Source: an uncultured Lachnospiraceae bacterium (GTDB lineage: Bacteria > Bacillota > Clostridia > Lachnospirales > Lachnospiraceae). From it: 64,000 nucleotides of DNA. The stretch lies in assembly GCA_910584965.1 (NCBI GenBank), contig CAJUDZ010000016.1:13334-77333 (forward strand), in the 5' to 3' direction. Shown one piece after another: positions 42,607 to 52,344 of the stretch. Position 1 is the stretch's first letter; every line of letters begins with the position of its first letter. The position numbers were made by a program, and so were the translations under genes. The notes beneath the pieces were generated by a model. That model saw only the letters and a list, made by a program, of their open reading frames with translations, made no database searches and was not told where the DNA came from.

Positions 42607-43956
42607 ATGAATTTCGTGAACGCGGAAGAAAAAAGAAATTATATGTTGGAAACACCGGTCAGAAAACTGGTATGTACGCTGGCGGGGCCTACCATTCTGA
42701 GCATGCTGATTACTTCTTTCTACAATATGGTGGATACTTTTTTTGTCGGAAGAATTGATACACAGGCGACAGGAGCGGTTGGAATTGTCTTTTCGGTAAT
42801 GGCGATTATTCAGGCGGTCGGGTTTTTCTTCGGTCACGGGTCCGGTAATTACATATCCAGAAAATTAGGTGCACAAGAAACGGAAGAAGCCGAAAAAATG
42901 GCGGCGGTCGGATTTTTTACGGCATTCGCTGCGGGTGTCGTGCTGATGGCGGCGGGCCTTATTTTTATTAAACCGCTGGCTTATCTGCTCGGTTCAACGG
43001 ATACCATACTGCCGTACACAATTACTTATCTGTGGATTATTCTGCTCGGTGCGCCGGCAATGACCACATCTCTTGTATTAAATAATCAGATGCGGTATCA
43101 GGGAAGCGCTTTCTATGCGATGATCGGTATTGTATCGGGGGCGGTACTCAATATGGCACTGGATCCGATTCTGATTTTCGGCTGTAATCTCGGCATTGCC
43201 GGCGCTGCGCTGGCTACGATGATCAGCCAGTATATCAGTTTTGTACTGCTTCTGATTATGATCAGGCGTGGAGGAAACATGCAGATTCGTTTCTGTAACT
43301 TCAAACCGAGTCTGTACTTTTATAAAGAGATGATAAGAGGAGGAACGCCTTCTTTGTGCAGGCAGGGGCTTGCAAGTCTTGCCGCTATTTTTTTGAACCG
43401 TACGGCCGGTCTCTACGGCGATGCGGCGATTGCCGGCATGTCAATCGTATCGAGAATTTCGATGTTTGCAAATTCCGCACTGATTGGGTTCGGCCAGGGA
43501 TTCCAGCCTGTCTGCGGCTTTAATTATGGCGCCGGAAAAAACGAAAGGGTGCTGGAAGCATTCTGGTTCTGTGTAAAATATGCTTTTGTCTTTCTGTTAA
43601 TCGTCGGAACGGCCGGATTTGTTTTTGCGCCGGAACTGGTAACTTTATTCAGAAAGGATGATTTGGAAGTTATCGCAGTTGGAACGGCGGCCCTGCGGTT
43701 TCAGGTCATTGCTTTTCCGCTGAATGCGTGGATTGTCATGTGTAATATGATGCTGCAATCCGTCGGAAAAGGTTTAAAGGCGTCCATCGTGGCATCGGCG
43801 AGGCAGGGACTATGTTTTATTCCGCTTATTTTTATTTTACCGCATTTTCTGGGGCTTTTCGGCGTGGAAATCTGTCAGGCCATTTCCGATGTGCTGACGC
43901 TTGTTATATCCGTGCCGATCGGCATGAGTGTCGTGAAAGAAATGAAACAAAATTAA
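42607..43956 (+). CDS. MATE-family efflux transporter
   Basis: 449 residues with about twelve membrane helices in two repeats (ILSMLITSFYNMVDTFFVGR near 25; SIVSRISMFANSALIGFGQG near 280). Na+ or H+ coupled exporters of this DinF/NorM-like branch remove drugs or metabolites; the substrate cannot be read. GAAAGGAG precedes the ATG. A terminator follows. Confidence 0.93.
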   Translation: MNFVNAEEKRNYMLETPVRKLVCTLAGPTILSMLITSFYNMVDTFFVGRIDTQATGAVGIVFSVMAIIQAVGFFFGHGSGNYISRKLGAQETEEAEKMAAVGFFTAFAAGVVLMAAGLIFIKPLAYLLGSTDTILPYTITYLWIILLGAPAMTTSLVLNNQMRYQGSAFYAMIGIVSGAVLNMALDPILIFGCNLGIAGAALATMISQYISFVLLLIMIRRGGNMQIRFCNFKPSLYFYKEMIRGGTPSLCRQGLASLAAIFLNRTAGLYGDAAIAGMSIVSRISMFANSALIGFGQGFQPVCGFNYGAGKNERVLEAFWFCVKYAFVFLLIVGTAGFVFAPELVTLFRKDDLEVIAVGTAALRFQVIAFPLNAWIVMCNMMLQSVGKGLKASIVASARQGLCFIPLIFILPHFLGLFGVEICQAISDVLTLVISVPIGMSVVKEMKQN

Positions 43957-43963
43957 AACAAAA

Positions 43964-43997
43964 GCGGCGGGTCTTCTGAAAGACTGCGCCGCTTTTT
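43964..43997 (+). terminator. Terminator after the MATE gene
   Basis: GCGGCG (43964-43969) pairs with CGCCGC (43987-43992), inner GTCTT/AAGAC, then TTTTT. Confidence 0.85.
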
Positions 43998-44018
43998 AAC
44001 GTTGTAAGGAAGAAAATA

Positions 44019-45209
44019 TTAATTCGTATAATTATCAAAATATCCCTGAATCAGGATTACCGGAGTTCCCTTGTCGCCGGAACCGCTTGTCAGATCGCAT
44101 AAAGAACCGATTAGATCTGTCAGTCTTCTCGGTGTGGTGCCCTGAGATGCCATATCACCTACCAGATTGTCTTTTTTCTCTTTGATGCGGTTGGAAATTG
44201 CCTCTTTCAACGCTTCACCGGATAAATCCTTGAAATCATTGTCCGCGAGATATTTCAGTTTTACCTCGTTGGGCGTTCCTTCCAGTCCGGGGGTGCTGGC
44301 CGGCGATACGCAGGGATCTGCGAGTTCCCATATTTTTCCGACGGGATCTTTGAAAGCGCCGTCTCCGTACACCATAACTTCCACATGTTTTCCGGTTCTG
44401 TTCAGGATTTCTTTCTGAATATCCATTACCAGATCGGTACATTCTCTTGGGAAAAGTTTGATCATGTCTTCCGTCGATTTGTTGGAGCCGAGCAATCCGT
44501 ATTTTTCATTGCATCCGCTTCCGTTTACGGGACTTGTCAGGATATCATCCATTCCTGCGATTTTTTCCGCGCCTGCAGCTTTTAACAGTCTTTTCGTGCG
44601 TGCTCTTGTGTGGATATCGCAGTTCAAAATATTCTTTGCGTAAGGAAGAATGCTTCTGCAATCGTTGGCAAAGATAATTTCAACTTCCGCGCCCGCTTCC
44701 CTGATCAGATTTCCGTAATAATCAACGTAATCCACTCCCGTGAAAGGATGTTTGTTTTCTCCGAAAAGTTCACGGTATTTCTCAAGGGTAAGTACGTCGC
44801 TGTAAGGATTGATTCCGGCTTCATCCAGTTTATCAAGAGAAACGAGCTCATTTCCTACTTCATCGCTTGGATAACTGAGCATCAAAACCACTTTCTTAGC
44901 GCCCATTGCGATGCCGCGCAGACAGATTGCAAAGCGGTTTCTGGATAAAATCGGGAAGATAACGCCGATGGTTTCTCCGCCGAGTTTCGTTCTGACATCT
45001 TCCGCGATCGCTTCCACCGATGCGTAATTTCCCTGTGCCCTCGCAACGATCGATTCCGTTACCGCAATCACATCTCTGTCACGCAGTTCGAATCCTTCGC
45101 TTTCTGCCGCTTCCAAAACACTATCTGTAACAATTTTTACCAGATCATCGCCCTCCCGGATAATGGGGCAGCGGATTCCTCTGGATATGGTTCCTACTTT
45201 TCTTTCCAT
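44019..45209 (-). CDS. CofE-like (coenzyme F420-0:L-glutamate ligase family) protein
   Basis: 396 residues from ATG 45209 (MERKVGTISRGIRCPIIREG), with AGGAG upstream. The N-terminal region DVIAVTESIVARAQGNY matches the F420 gamma-glutamyl ligase family. The protein is longer than archaeal CofE (about 250), and the second half (VEVMVYGDGAFKDPVGKIWE) is typical of the firmicute version. No F420 synthesis gene is visible, and Lachnospiraceae are not known to me for making F420, so its true substrate is likely different. Stand-alone gene. Confidence 0.75.
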   Translation of the reverse strand: MERKVGTISRGIRCPIIREGDDLVKIVTDSVLEAAESEGFELRDRDVIAVTESIVARAQGNYASVEAIAEDVRTKLGGETIGVIFPILSRNRFAICLRGIAMGAKKVVLMLSYPSDEVGNELVSLDKLDEAGINPYSDVLTLEKYRELFGENKHPFTGVDYVDYYGNLIREAGAEVEIIFANDCRSILPYAKNILNCDIHTRARTKRLLKAAGAEKIAGMDDILTSPVNGSGCNEKYGLLGSNKSTEDMIKLFPRECTDLVMDIQKEILNRTGKHVEVMVYGDGAFKDPVGKIWELADPCVSPASTPGLEGTPNEVKLKYLADNDFKDLSGEALKEAISNRIKEKKDNLVGDMASQGTTPRRLTDLIGSLCDLTSGSGDKGTPVILIQGYFDNYTN

Positions 45210-45278
45210 TGCTATACCACCTCTCCTTTTTATTACTACCACAGATTATTATAATATAAGAAACAGAAAAGCGAAAGC

Positions 45279-46856
45279 TTAAAATTTTCCTTTGTTTTTG
45301 GCGTAATTAAGCGAAAAATTAAAATTCCGTATGCCCATATGCCGGGTTTTGGTGTCAATGCGGTAACAGTAGTCGTCCATCCAGTAGGGCATATCCGCAT
45401 CATCTGATCGATAATACGGATTAAGGTTTTCATCCAATAGAACCGGTGCCGCGTCGGCCGAAAGTGTTGAAAGATAATATCCGTTATTAAATTTTTCCGG
45501 ATCCATGTCGGTTACGAGATTCGAAAGGCGGACGGATGGATTCAGATTATAACGGGCTATCCAGTAGTCCGGGTGGATAAAGGAAAGAGCGATATAAAAT
45601 ACAGTGACAACAACGATGCTGTAAAAGAACAGCGGAAAGCGCTGGAAATAAATATAAATCGTTATCCCTGTCATTAAAAGGAAAATGACTGCCAGCGACC
45701 ATATCACAAAGACTCTCAGGAAAGTGAGGCGATAGGTTGCAATATACATAAACATCCGAAGCGCGCTGGATAAAATCATAACAAAAGTACATCCGCTGAT
45801 GACCGTAAGAATCACCTTTAAGATCAGATGATCTTTGAAAGAACACAGGCAGGCCAGCACAATCATCAGGTTAATCAGGCAGACAACAAGGAGCTGGAAA
45901 AATCCCTGTCTTGCATAAGCGGAATAAGTATATCCTTCGGGCAGTTTCATATTGCCGATGAACAGATAGAAAATCTGTACGAAGCTGAATAACAGATAAA
46001 TAACGGAAAGGATTCCGGTAACGGTAATTGCGATGATGGGCTCTCCTGTCTTTTTTTCAGCGGTTTCTTCCGGTATATTTTTTTTACACAAAGCGGTAAG
46101 CAGCGCATAGGACAAAAAAAATACGGTCGTAACCATCAAAACGATTCTGACGATGTCTGTAAAAGAAATATTGAGATAAAGAATTTTATCTATCATATTG
46201 CGGAAAACGACATCGGCGCTGCATAAAAGAAGCGTAGTCACAATCAGAAGCGGTACGGAAACAGAAATTCCGATAATAATATATAAAATATAATCTTTTT
46301 TAGCTCCTTTTTTCTGTTTTTGGGCATCATAAAAAGACGTCAGGTCGATAAAGGGAGAAAAAAGGCATGCGATTGTTTTTCCGATTGTGCGCAGAATGGC
46401 TCCCAGATATTTCGGAAGATTCCATTCGTCATCATAATAAACCGTATGCAGTATCAGAATAAAACTCAACAGAAAAATACCGAGTTTATTCATCCGCAGA
46501 AGCTGTGGAGAATCGGTGCAGCAGTTGGAAATGCCGAGCAGCAGGATGCTGATCACGTAAAAGAGACTGTCTTTTTTGTACGGAACCCCTAACTTTTTCA
46601 TAGATAAGAAGAAATAGCAAAGGGTTCCGGCGACGAAAAAAGGGTATGTGATGCCCGAAGCGTTACGATACAGACAGAATGCGTAAAACAGGGAATAAAG
46701 AAGGCTGGCCGGGGCAAAAAAAGAAAACTGCTTTTTCATTTGTCTGGTCAGTATGGTTTCTTCATTCTTTTCCGCTTCTTTTCCCATCGTTTCCTGACGA
46801 AAATAATTGTTTACGGTGTAAGCGTTTGATTGATTGTTCTGATAAGATTCGTTCAT
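45279..46856 (-). CDS. DUF4173-family membrane protein
   Basis: 525 residues, about eleven hydrophobic segments between 45 and 430, then a soluble C-terminal tail (440-525, DYWIARYNLNP onward). The segment EGYTYSAYARQGFFQLLVVC is characteristic of DUF4173. Function unknown. GGAGGG precedes the ATG. It follows the Xre-type regulator gene on the same strand with a 44-base gap. Confidence 0.8.
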   Translation of the reverse strand: MNESYQNNQSNAYTVNNYFRQETMGKEAEKNEETILTRQMKKQFSFFAPASLLYSLFYAFCLYRNASGITYPFFVAGTLCYFFLSMKKLGVPYKKDSLFYVISILLLGISNCCTDSPQLLRMNKLGIFLLSFILILHTVYYDDEWNLPKYLGAILRTIGKTIACLFSPFIDLTSFYDAQKQKKGAKKDYILYIIIGISVSVPLLIVTTLLLCSADVVFRNMIDKILYLNISFTDIVRIVLMVTTVFFLSYALLTALCKKNIPEETAEKKTGEPIIAITVTGILSVIYLLFSFVQIFYLFIGNMKLPEGYTYSAYARQGFFQLLVVCLINLMIVLACLCSFKDHLILKVILTVISGCTFVMILSSALRMFMYIATYRLTFLRVFVIWSLAVIFLLMTGITIYIYFQRFPLFFYSIVVVTVFYIALSFIHPDYWIARYNLNPSVRLSNLVTDMDPEKFNNGYYLSTLSADAAPVLLDENLNPYYRSDDADMPYWMDDYCYRIDTKTRHMGIRNFNFSLNYAKNKGKF

Positions 46857-46900
46857 TTTTCCCTCCGTTTCTGCGCTGTTTTCTGCGCATATTAAAAATT

Positions 46901-47125
46901 TTAATTATCTTCTTCCTTTTCTTCTTCTGTGTATTGCAGAATGTCGCCCGGCTGGCAGTCCAGAGCCCTGCAGATTGCTTCCAGTGTCGAAAAACGAATG
47001 GCTTTGGCCTTGTTGTTCTTCAGGATGGAAAGATTGGCGAGCGTAATGTCCACTTCGCCTGCCAGTTCTGTCAGGCTTTTCTTACGCATTGCCATCATGA
47101 CATCCAGATTGATGATAATCGCCAT
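46901..47125 (-). CDS. Small Xre/Cro-type HTH regulator (YozG-like)
   Basis: 74 residues, one helix-turn-helix domain: MRKKSLTELAGEVDITLANLSILKNNKAKAIRFSTLEAI is the five-helix core, then CRALDCQPGDILQY. These are usually paired with a DUF2975 membrane protein, as here (gene at 47146). Ends in an acidic tail. AAAGGAG precedes the ATG. Confidence 0.9.
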   Translation of the reverse strand: MAIIINLDVMMAMRKKSLTELAGEVDITLANLSILKNNKAKAIRFSTLEAICRALDCQPGDILQYTEEEKEEDN

Positions 47126-47145
47126 GTTGTGACTACACTCCTTTC

Positions 47146-47592
47146 CTAGATGGTTAAGTCGTTGTCGAGTTTATAGGTGATCGCCTTATCGAATACCCGG
47201 GCCAGTACTTTGCTGAACAGTCCGGCAATTACGAATACCATGATGACGATGAAAATAGCCGGCGTAATATAGATGAAAAGGCGGCAGGCAGTAATCAGTG
47301 CGATGCAAAAGCTATAAATGCTCATTTTATCGAGGCTTTCCACATTTTCTCTGATAAAACAGTCATCCTTGATAACGGAAAGAAACATTTTACGCAGTTC
47401 GTGAAGAATCAGAACCGCAAAAATCCCCGAAAGAAAGAGGACGACAAGCAGAGAATAATAATTATCTCTGAAATAGGAATTATAAGTTCCGTAGAATCTG
47501 ATGGAAAAGGGAAGAGTCACGGTAACAAACATACCTGCAAAATACATAAGATCCAGTAAATATTTGGTATACAATGTCAGTTTGTTTTTCAT
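47146..47592 (-). CDS. DUF2975 family membrane protein
   Basis: 148 residues from ATG 47592, with GGAGG six bases upstream; the reading to 47697 has no ribosome site. Four membrane segments (LLDLMYFAGMFVTVTLPFSI, SLLVVLFLSGIFAVLILHEL, a third near 95, a fourth near 120). Next to the Xre regulator 20 bases downstream, the usual DUF2975-HTH pair whose role is unknown. Confidence 0.85.
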   Translation of the reverse strand: MKNKLTLYTKYLLDLMYFAGMFVTVTLPFSIRFYGTYNSYFRDNYYSLLVVLFLSGIFAVLILHELRKMFLSVIKDDCFIRENVESLDKMSIYSFCIALITACRLFIYITPAIFIVIMVFVIAGLFSKVLARVFDKAITYKLDNDLTI

Positions 47593-47809
47593 GGAATACC
47601 TCCTGTTGATGATTAGTCCGCTGTATGCGGTTTTTCCGCTTTTCCATAATATAGCATGGTAAATTATGAATGTCAATAAATTTTTATTGAAAAACAATAA
47701 ATAATTATTTTTCTACGATAATATAAAAAAATATTAATCTATGGTAAACTTTTAACAGGTTCCAGGCGTTATTTAAGTGTAAGACGTTTTACGAAGGGAA
47801 AAAGTACAA

Positions 47810-48337
47810 GTGACGGATAAAGAACTGATACGCAAAGTTCATAGCGGGGATAAAGAATCGCTGGATGTCATTATTCGGAAATATTATGACGAGATTTACC
47901 GGTTCTGCCTGTATCTGACAGGGCAGGAAGCGGATTCCCAGGATATTGTCCAGGAAGTATTTCTGAAGTTTATCAGGCATGTGGATTCTTTCCGGTATCA
48001 GAATCTGAAAGGCTATCTGCTCATGATCGCCCGCAATTCATGCTACGATTATTTCCGGCATAAAAAAGAAACGGTCTGTATAGAAGAAATGGAAGAAGCC
48101 GGAAGAGAAGATCAGGGAATCATGCAGGTAGAAGATGAAATGCTGCTGCGTCAGGCGCTTTCCGGTATTTCACCGCAGCAGCGGGAAGTGATTCTTCTGC
48201 GGATTCAGGAGGGATTGAAATATACGGAAATAGCAAAGATTTTAGGATGTCATCTTTCAACCGTGAAATCGCGGTATTTTCAGGGGATTCAGAAGTTAAA
48301 CAGACTGCTTTTACAGAGTGAAGACCGACATTTTTGA
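47810..48337 (+). CDS. ECF-type RNA polymerase sigma factor
   Basis: 175 residues starting at GTG 47810, with GAAGGG upstream. Region 2 (about 15-80): DVIIRKYYDEIYRFCLYLTG, SQDIVQEVFLKF, YLLMIARNSCYDYFRHK. Region 4 (about 115-170): LSGISPQQREVILLRIQEGL and YTEIAKILGCHLSTVKSRYF. Such sigmas switch on a small regulon after an envelope signal. The first gene of a five-gene plus-strand operon with an ABC exporter; the next gene may be its membrane controller. Confidence 0.92.
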   Translation: MTDKELIRKVHSGDKESLDVIIRKYYDEIYRFCLYLTGQEADSQDIVQEVFLKFIRHVDSFRYQNLKGYLLMIARNSCYDYFRHKKETVCIEEMEEAGREDQGIMQVEDEMLLRQALSGISPQQREVILLRIQEGLKYTEIAKILGCHLSTVKSRYFQGIQKLNRLLLQSEDRHF

Positions 48338-48365
48338 TAATTCGGAGAAAGGATAAGGTGCCGAT

Positions 48366-49151
48366 ATGAAAAAAACAGAAAAAAATATCAGGGAACAGTT
48401 TCGCATAACGGATCGGAACATCGTGATCGATGAAAAAAGAAAAGAAGAAACGATGTCCTTTTTACAAAAAGAAATTTCCCGGAAAAAAACCGGAGTCCGG
48501 CCGGACAGAAAAAAGATTCTGATACGGCAGTTTCGGTATATGGATAAAACCATGCTGGCAATCCACGGGATCTTCTGTATGATCGCATTGTTTGTTGTTG
48601 TCACAGTGCCTGAATATTGGGGACATGGAATCAAAAAAGAAGAAGACATTATTCTCGTTTCCACGGTTATTTCAGGGTTTCTCGGCCTGTTTTCCGTTCT
48701 GGCGGTCGGACGCATATTTTTCTCGGGACTTACGGAACTGAGCGAAAGCTGTTATTTTAACGTAAGACAGATGGTGGCGTTTCAAATGTTTTTATCCGGG
48801 ATGATCAGTCTCAGTGTTTTGTCCGTAAATATTCTGTTCGTCGGAATGCGGTGGAAAATAGATTTGCTGCGGGCCGGCCTGTACCTTTTTGTACCATTTG
48901 TGATGACGGAATGCTGCTGCCTGATGGCGGTTTTATCGGAAACCGGAAGAAAGAATATTTATCTTCTGACAGGAGTCGGTACATTCAGCGTTGTAAGTAA
49001 TGTACTGCTTGCCTCCTCTCCTCAGTTGTACAGAATGTCGGCGCTTACCTTCTGGGGAATCGCTTTTGCAGGCGGTTTGTTATTGCTTACGGTACAGATC
49101 AGAATATTGTTCCGCGGAATCGAGAAAGGAGAGATCTTATGCACGAATTAG
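48366..49151 (+). CDS. Membrane protein downstream of the sigma factor, possible anti-sigma
   Basis: 261 residues. N-terminal 60 residues are soluble and charged (MKKTEKNIREQFRITDRNIV), followed by about six membrane helices. No zinc anti-sigma motif (H-x3-C-x2-C) is present. Its last 13 bases overlap the ABC ATPase start. Position and soluble N-terminus fit a regulator that binds the sigma factor, but this is inference; it may equally be a transporter subunit. Confidence 0.7.
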   Translation: MKKTEKNIREQFRITDRNIVIDEKRKEETMSFLQKEISRKKTGVRPDRKKILIRQFRYMDKTMLAIHGIFCMIALFVVVTVPEYWGHGIKKEEDIILVSTVISGFLGLFSVLAVGRIFFSGLTELSESCYFNVRQMVAFQMFLSGMISLSVLSVNILFVGMRWKIDLLRAGLYLFVPFVMTECCCLMAVLSETGRKNIYLLTGVGTFSVVSNVLLASSPQLYRMSALTFWGIAFAGGLLLLTVQIRILFRGIEKGEILCTN

Positions 49152-50038
49152 AATTGGTGGAATTAAAGAAGAGTTTTCAGGAGAAAAATTTTCAGGAGAA
49201 AATTGCCGTACACGAAACCAATGTATGTTTTCAGCATGGGGTATATGGATTGCTTGGAGAGAACGGGGCCGGAAAAACGACGCTTATGAGAATGATCTGC
49301 GGCATTCTGGAACCGTCTCATGGAGAAATTTTGTGCGACGGGATGCGAATTGAGAGAATGGGGGGGGAATATAGGAGCCTGTTAGGATATCTTCCCCAGG
49401 ATTTCGGTTATTATGAAGATTTTACCGCAGATCGCTTTCTGCATTATATGGCGGCGTTAAAGGCGCTTCCGGAAGAGTATGCGAAACAAAGAATCGATGA
49501 GCTGTTGGAAATGGTGGATTTAACGGCGGTCAGGAAAAAGAAGCTGAAAACTTTTTCCGGCGGCATGATACGGAGAATCGGCATCGCGCAGGCGCTTTTA
49601 AACGACCCGGAAATTCTCGTTCTGGATGAGCCGACTTCCGGTCTGGATCCGAAAGAAAGGGTACGGTTCCGAAACATTATCAGTTCTCTCGGAAAAAACA
49701 GACTCGTTCTTCTGTCGACCCATATCGTTTCCGATGTGGAATATATCGCGGATCAAATCATGATTATGAAAAGCGGCAGGATGATACGGGTGGGAACGGA
49801 AGAATCCATGGCCGATGAAGTCAAAGACTGCGTCTGGAAATGTCTCGTTTCGGAACAGGAAGTTCTGACGCTGAATGAAAAATACATCGTAAGCAATCTG
49901 AAAAATCAGGGAAATCGGGTAGAGCTTCGTATCGTTTCCAAAGAAAAACCGACAGAAAACGCCGAAAGACAGGATGTAACGCTGGAAGATATTTATCTGT
50001 ATCTTGTTCAGCCGGAAAAATCGTCTTCGAATGACTGA
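49139..50038 (+). CDS. ABC transporter ATP-binding protein
   Basis: 299 residues. Walker A GENGAGKTTLMRMI near 38, Q-loop YLPQDFG, signature FSGGMIRRIGIAQALL near 137 (S-G-G-M), Walker B ILVLDEPTSGLDP near 157 and H-loop LSTHIVSD. C-terminal 80 residues are regulatory or coupling. GGAG six bases upstream. It pairs with the two membrane subunits that follow. Confidence 0.95.
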   Translation: MHELELVELKKSFQEKNFQEKIAVHETNVCFQHGVYGLLGENGAGKTTLMRMICGILEPSHGEILCDGMRIERMGGEYRSLLGYLPQDFGYYEDFTADRFLHYMAALKALPEEYAKQRIDELLEMVDLTAVRKKKLKTFSGGMIRRIGIAQALLNDPEILVLDEPTSGLDPKERVRFRNIISSLGKNRLVLLSTHIVSDVEYIADQIMIMKSGRMIRVGTEESMADEVKDCVWKCLVSEQEVLTLNEKYIVSNLKNQGNRVELRIVSKEKPTENAERQDVTLEDIYLYLVQPEKSSSND

Positions 50039-50072
50039 TGCGAAAGGGTTATGTTTGGAAGGGGGAGGAAAA

Positions 50073-51200
50073 ATGAAGCTGTACCGGATGGAACTATATA
50101 AATTGTGTCACAGAAAAATGGTCATTGTCGGGGAATTTTTCATTTTGACGGTTCTCTGTCTTTTTTGCGTGATGAAAGTTTCGGAAGAACGGTCATATGT
50201 CGACGGGGTTCTGTATGAAGGTTATGAAGCCGTGCAGAAGAACAGGCAGATTACGGAAGAATACAAAGGCGTCCTGACGGATGAAAAGGTGGAAAAAATC
50301 ATTGAAAGGTATGGTTTTCCCCATGAAGTCGTCAGAAATTGCGGTGGTTTTCGGGACAGTAATTATTTGAATGCTTTTGTTACGGATTTTCTGGCCGACG
50401 GATTTATGAGAGGATGGAATGAAGGAGAATATCAGATATCGACCCGGACATATCCGATTGAGGAGACGGAACTTGGGGCGGCAGGGGAACTGACAGGTAA
50501 AGAAATAGTATTTGCGTACACGAATGGATGGGCTGTCTTCAAAGATATTCTGAATGGCGGGATGATGCTTTCCGCAATTTTAGTTTTGTTTATAATTTCG
50601 GTTCTTTTTGTGGGCGAAAAACAGGCGAAGATGGTTCCGCTTCTTTTTACGACGAAAGAGGGAAGAAGAAAAGATATTGTGATTAAAATTCTGGCGGCTT
50701 TTACGGTGACAGCCTGTATCTGGCTGGCGGTCGTCGCCCTGGATTTGGCATTGTGCGCTTATATTTATGGTCTGGATGGTCTGGACAGTCTGGTCGGCGT
50801 TACTAAAATGACCGGATATATGATGGCCCGGGACTGGTCGGTGACAATCTGGACGGTAAGAAAATTTCTGACGGTGGTGGTATTTCGGTCTTTCGTGGGC
50901 ATTATGATGCTGTGTGCGGCAACCGTTTATATTTCTGCGGGATGCAGGGCTTCTTTTCATGCGGTTTCTCTCGCCGGAATCGCCTGGGGACTGCCGGTTC
51001 TTTTGTGGTTTTTAGTGCCAAACAGCGGTTTTCGTCTGATAAAAATATTGATTTATGCTTCACCGCTCTATCATATGATGTGCGATTCGATATTTGATGT
51101 CGGCACATTTTGGCAGATGTTGGCATGGACTGCGGTTATCCTGTCAGTGATCTGTGTCTGCCGCGGATGTCTGAAATACGGAAGGCAGCAGGATTTATAG
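50073..51200 (+). CDS. ABC transporter permease, paralogue 1
   Basis: 375 residues from ATG 50073, with GGGGGAGG upstream. N-terminal helix, then a soluble loop of about 120 residues outside (KNRQITEEYKGVLTDEKVEK) and five further helices. Shares with the next gene the start MKLYRMELYKLC, the loop motif, and LLFTTKEGRRKDI. It forms the exporter membrane part with the ATPase at 49139. Confidence 0.88.
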   Translation: MKLYRMELYKLCHRKMVIVGEFFILTVLCLFCVMKVSEERSYVDGVLYEGYEAVQKNRQITEEYKGVLTDEKVEKIIERYGFPHEVVRNCGGFRDSNYLNAFVTDFLADGFMRGWNEGEYQISTRTYPIEETELGAAGELTGKEIVFAYTNGWAVFKDILNGGMMLSAILVLFIISVLFVGEKQAKMVPLLFTTKEGRRKDIVIKILAAFTVTACIWLAVVALDLALCAYIYGLDGLDSLVGVTKMTGYMMARDWSVTIWTVRKFLTVVVFRSFVGIMMLCAATVYISAGCRASFHAVSLAGIAWGLPVLLWFLVPNSGFRLIKILIYASPLYHMMCDSIFDVGTFWQMLAWTAVILSVICVCRGCLKYGRQQDL

Positions 51201-51220
51201 AGAAAACATGGAGGATAATG

Positions 51221-52318
51221 ATGAAATTATATCGGATGGAGCTTTATAAACTTTGTTCCAAGAAACTTTTTATGATTTTAGCCGGCGGTATTGCAGCCGT
51301 AATGTTATGGATGTTTTCTCTGGAAGTGTCGGAGGAAGAAGCGACGATTGACGGCGTTAAGCATGTCGGTTTTGAAGCGGTACAGATAAACAGAGAGATT
51401 ACGGAAGAGTTTAAAGGCGTTCTGACGGATGAAAAAATACAACAAATTGTTGTAAAGTATGGACTGCCAAAAAAAGTTGAGGAGGGATGGGGTTACTTTC
51501 GGGATATGAATTTTCTGAATGAGTTTGTCATGAATTATCTGACGAATGCTTATATCAATGACTGGAACGATTACTGCGCGGCATCCGTTGTCTATCCGAT
51601 GGCGAATACGGATTTGGGAAGAGTCATGGAATTGACCGGAGAAGAGATCGTTTTGGAATATTATAAGGGATGGCGCGTTTTTCTGAGAATATTGAGTACG
51701 GGAATGATTATGGGAAGCGTTCTTGTTATTTTTACCATTTCGCCTCTGTTTGCGAATGAAAACCAGAACAGGACGCTTCCTTTGCTCTTTACAACGAAGG
51801 AAGGGAAACGGAAAGATATTAAAGTAAAAATTGCGGCGGCATTTACCGTAACGCTTGGAATCTGGATCGGTATTTTCCTGTTTGATCTGTTGTTATGCGG
51901 CAGCGTCTACGGATTCGACGGACTGGCCTGTTATAACGGAATGGTGCTTAATTATCTGTTTCCCTGGCCGGACAGAATGATACCGCTGCCAAATTATCTG
52001 TTTCTGGTTGTTTTACTCTGTTTTCTGGGCATTTTTTTGCTGGCTGGCATTACGATTTGCATTTCCGCCGGCTGTAAAAATACTTTTCATGCAGTAACGG
52101 TTACGGCGATTTGTTGGGGAGCGCCCATGTTAATTCAGGTTTTTACCGGATTTAACGGGATAGGAAGGCTGCTTGCCGCTGCCCCTCTTTTTATGGTAGT
52201 CAGCGGATCGATCGACAGCAGCTTTCATTTCTGGATGTTTCCGATGGGAATTGCCGTCGTTGTTCTGGTTTGCTGTGTTTTCGGCGCATATCGGAAATGC
52301 CGGCGTCAGGGCCGGTGA
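51221..52318 (+). CDS. ABC transporter permease, paralogue 2
   Basis: 365 residues from ATG 51221; the ATG three bases earlier is too close to GGAGG. Same layout as paralogue 1: MKLYRMELYKLC, loop VQINREITEEFKGVLTDEKI, LLFTTKEGKRKDI, then CISAGCKNTFHAV. The tandem pair probably forms a heterodimer. Substrate unknown; peptide or lipid export with self-protection is a guess from the sigma-factor context. Confidence 0.88.
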   Translation: MKLYRMELYKLCSKKLFMILAGGIAAVMLWMFSLEVSEEEATIDGVKHVGFEAVQINREITEEFKGVLTDEKIQQIVVKYGLPKKVEEGWGYFRDMNFLNEFVMNYLTNAYINDWNDYCAASVVYPMANTDLGRVMELTGEEIVLEYYKGWRVFLRILSTGMIMGSVLVIFTISPLFANENQNRTLPLLFTTKEGKRKDIKVKIAAAFTVTLGIWIGIFLFDLLLCGSVYGFDGLACYNGMVLNYLFPWPDRMIPLPNYLFLVVLLCFLGIFLLAGITICISAGCKNTFHAVTVTAICWGAPMLIQVFTGFNGIGRLLAAAPLFMVVSGSIDSSFHFWMFPMGIAVVVLVCCVFGAYRKCRRQGR

Positions 52319-52344
52319 TGTTTGCTTTGGAAAAAATATCCGGC

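Noticed and set aside
48366..49151. Zinc anti-sigma factor
   Set aside because: The H-x3-C-x2-C signature is absent, so only a tentative control role is given.
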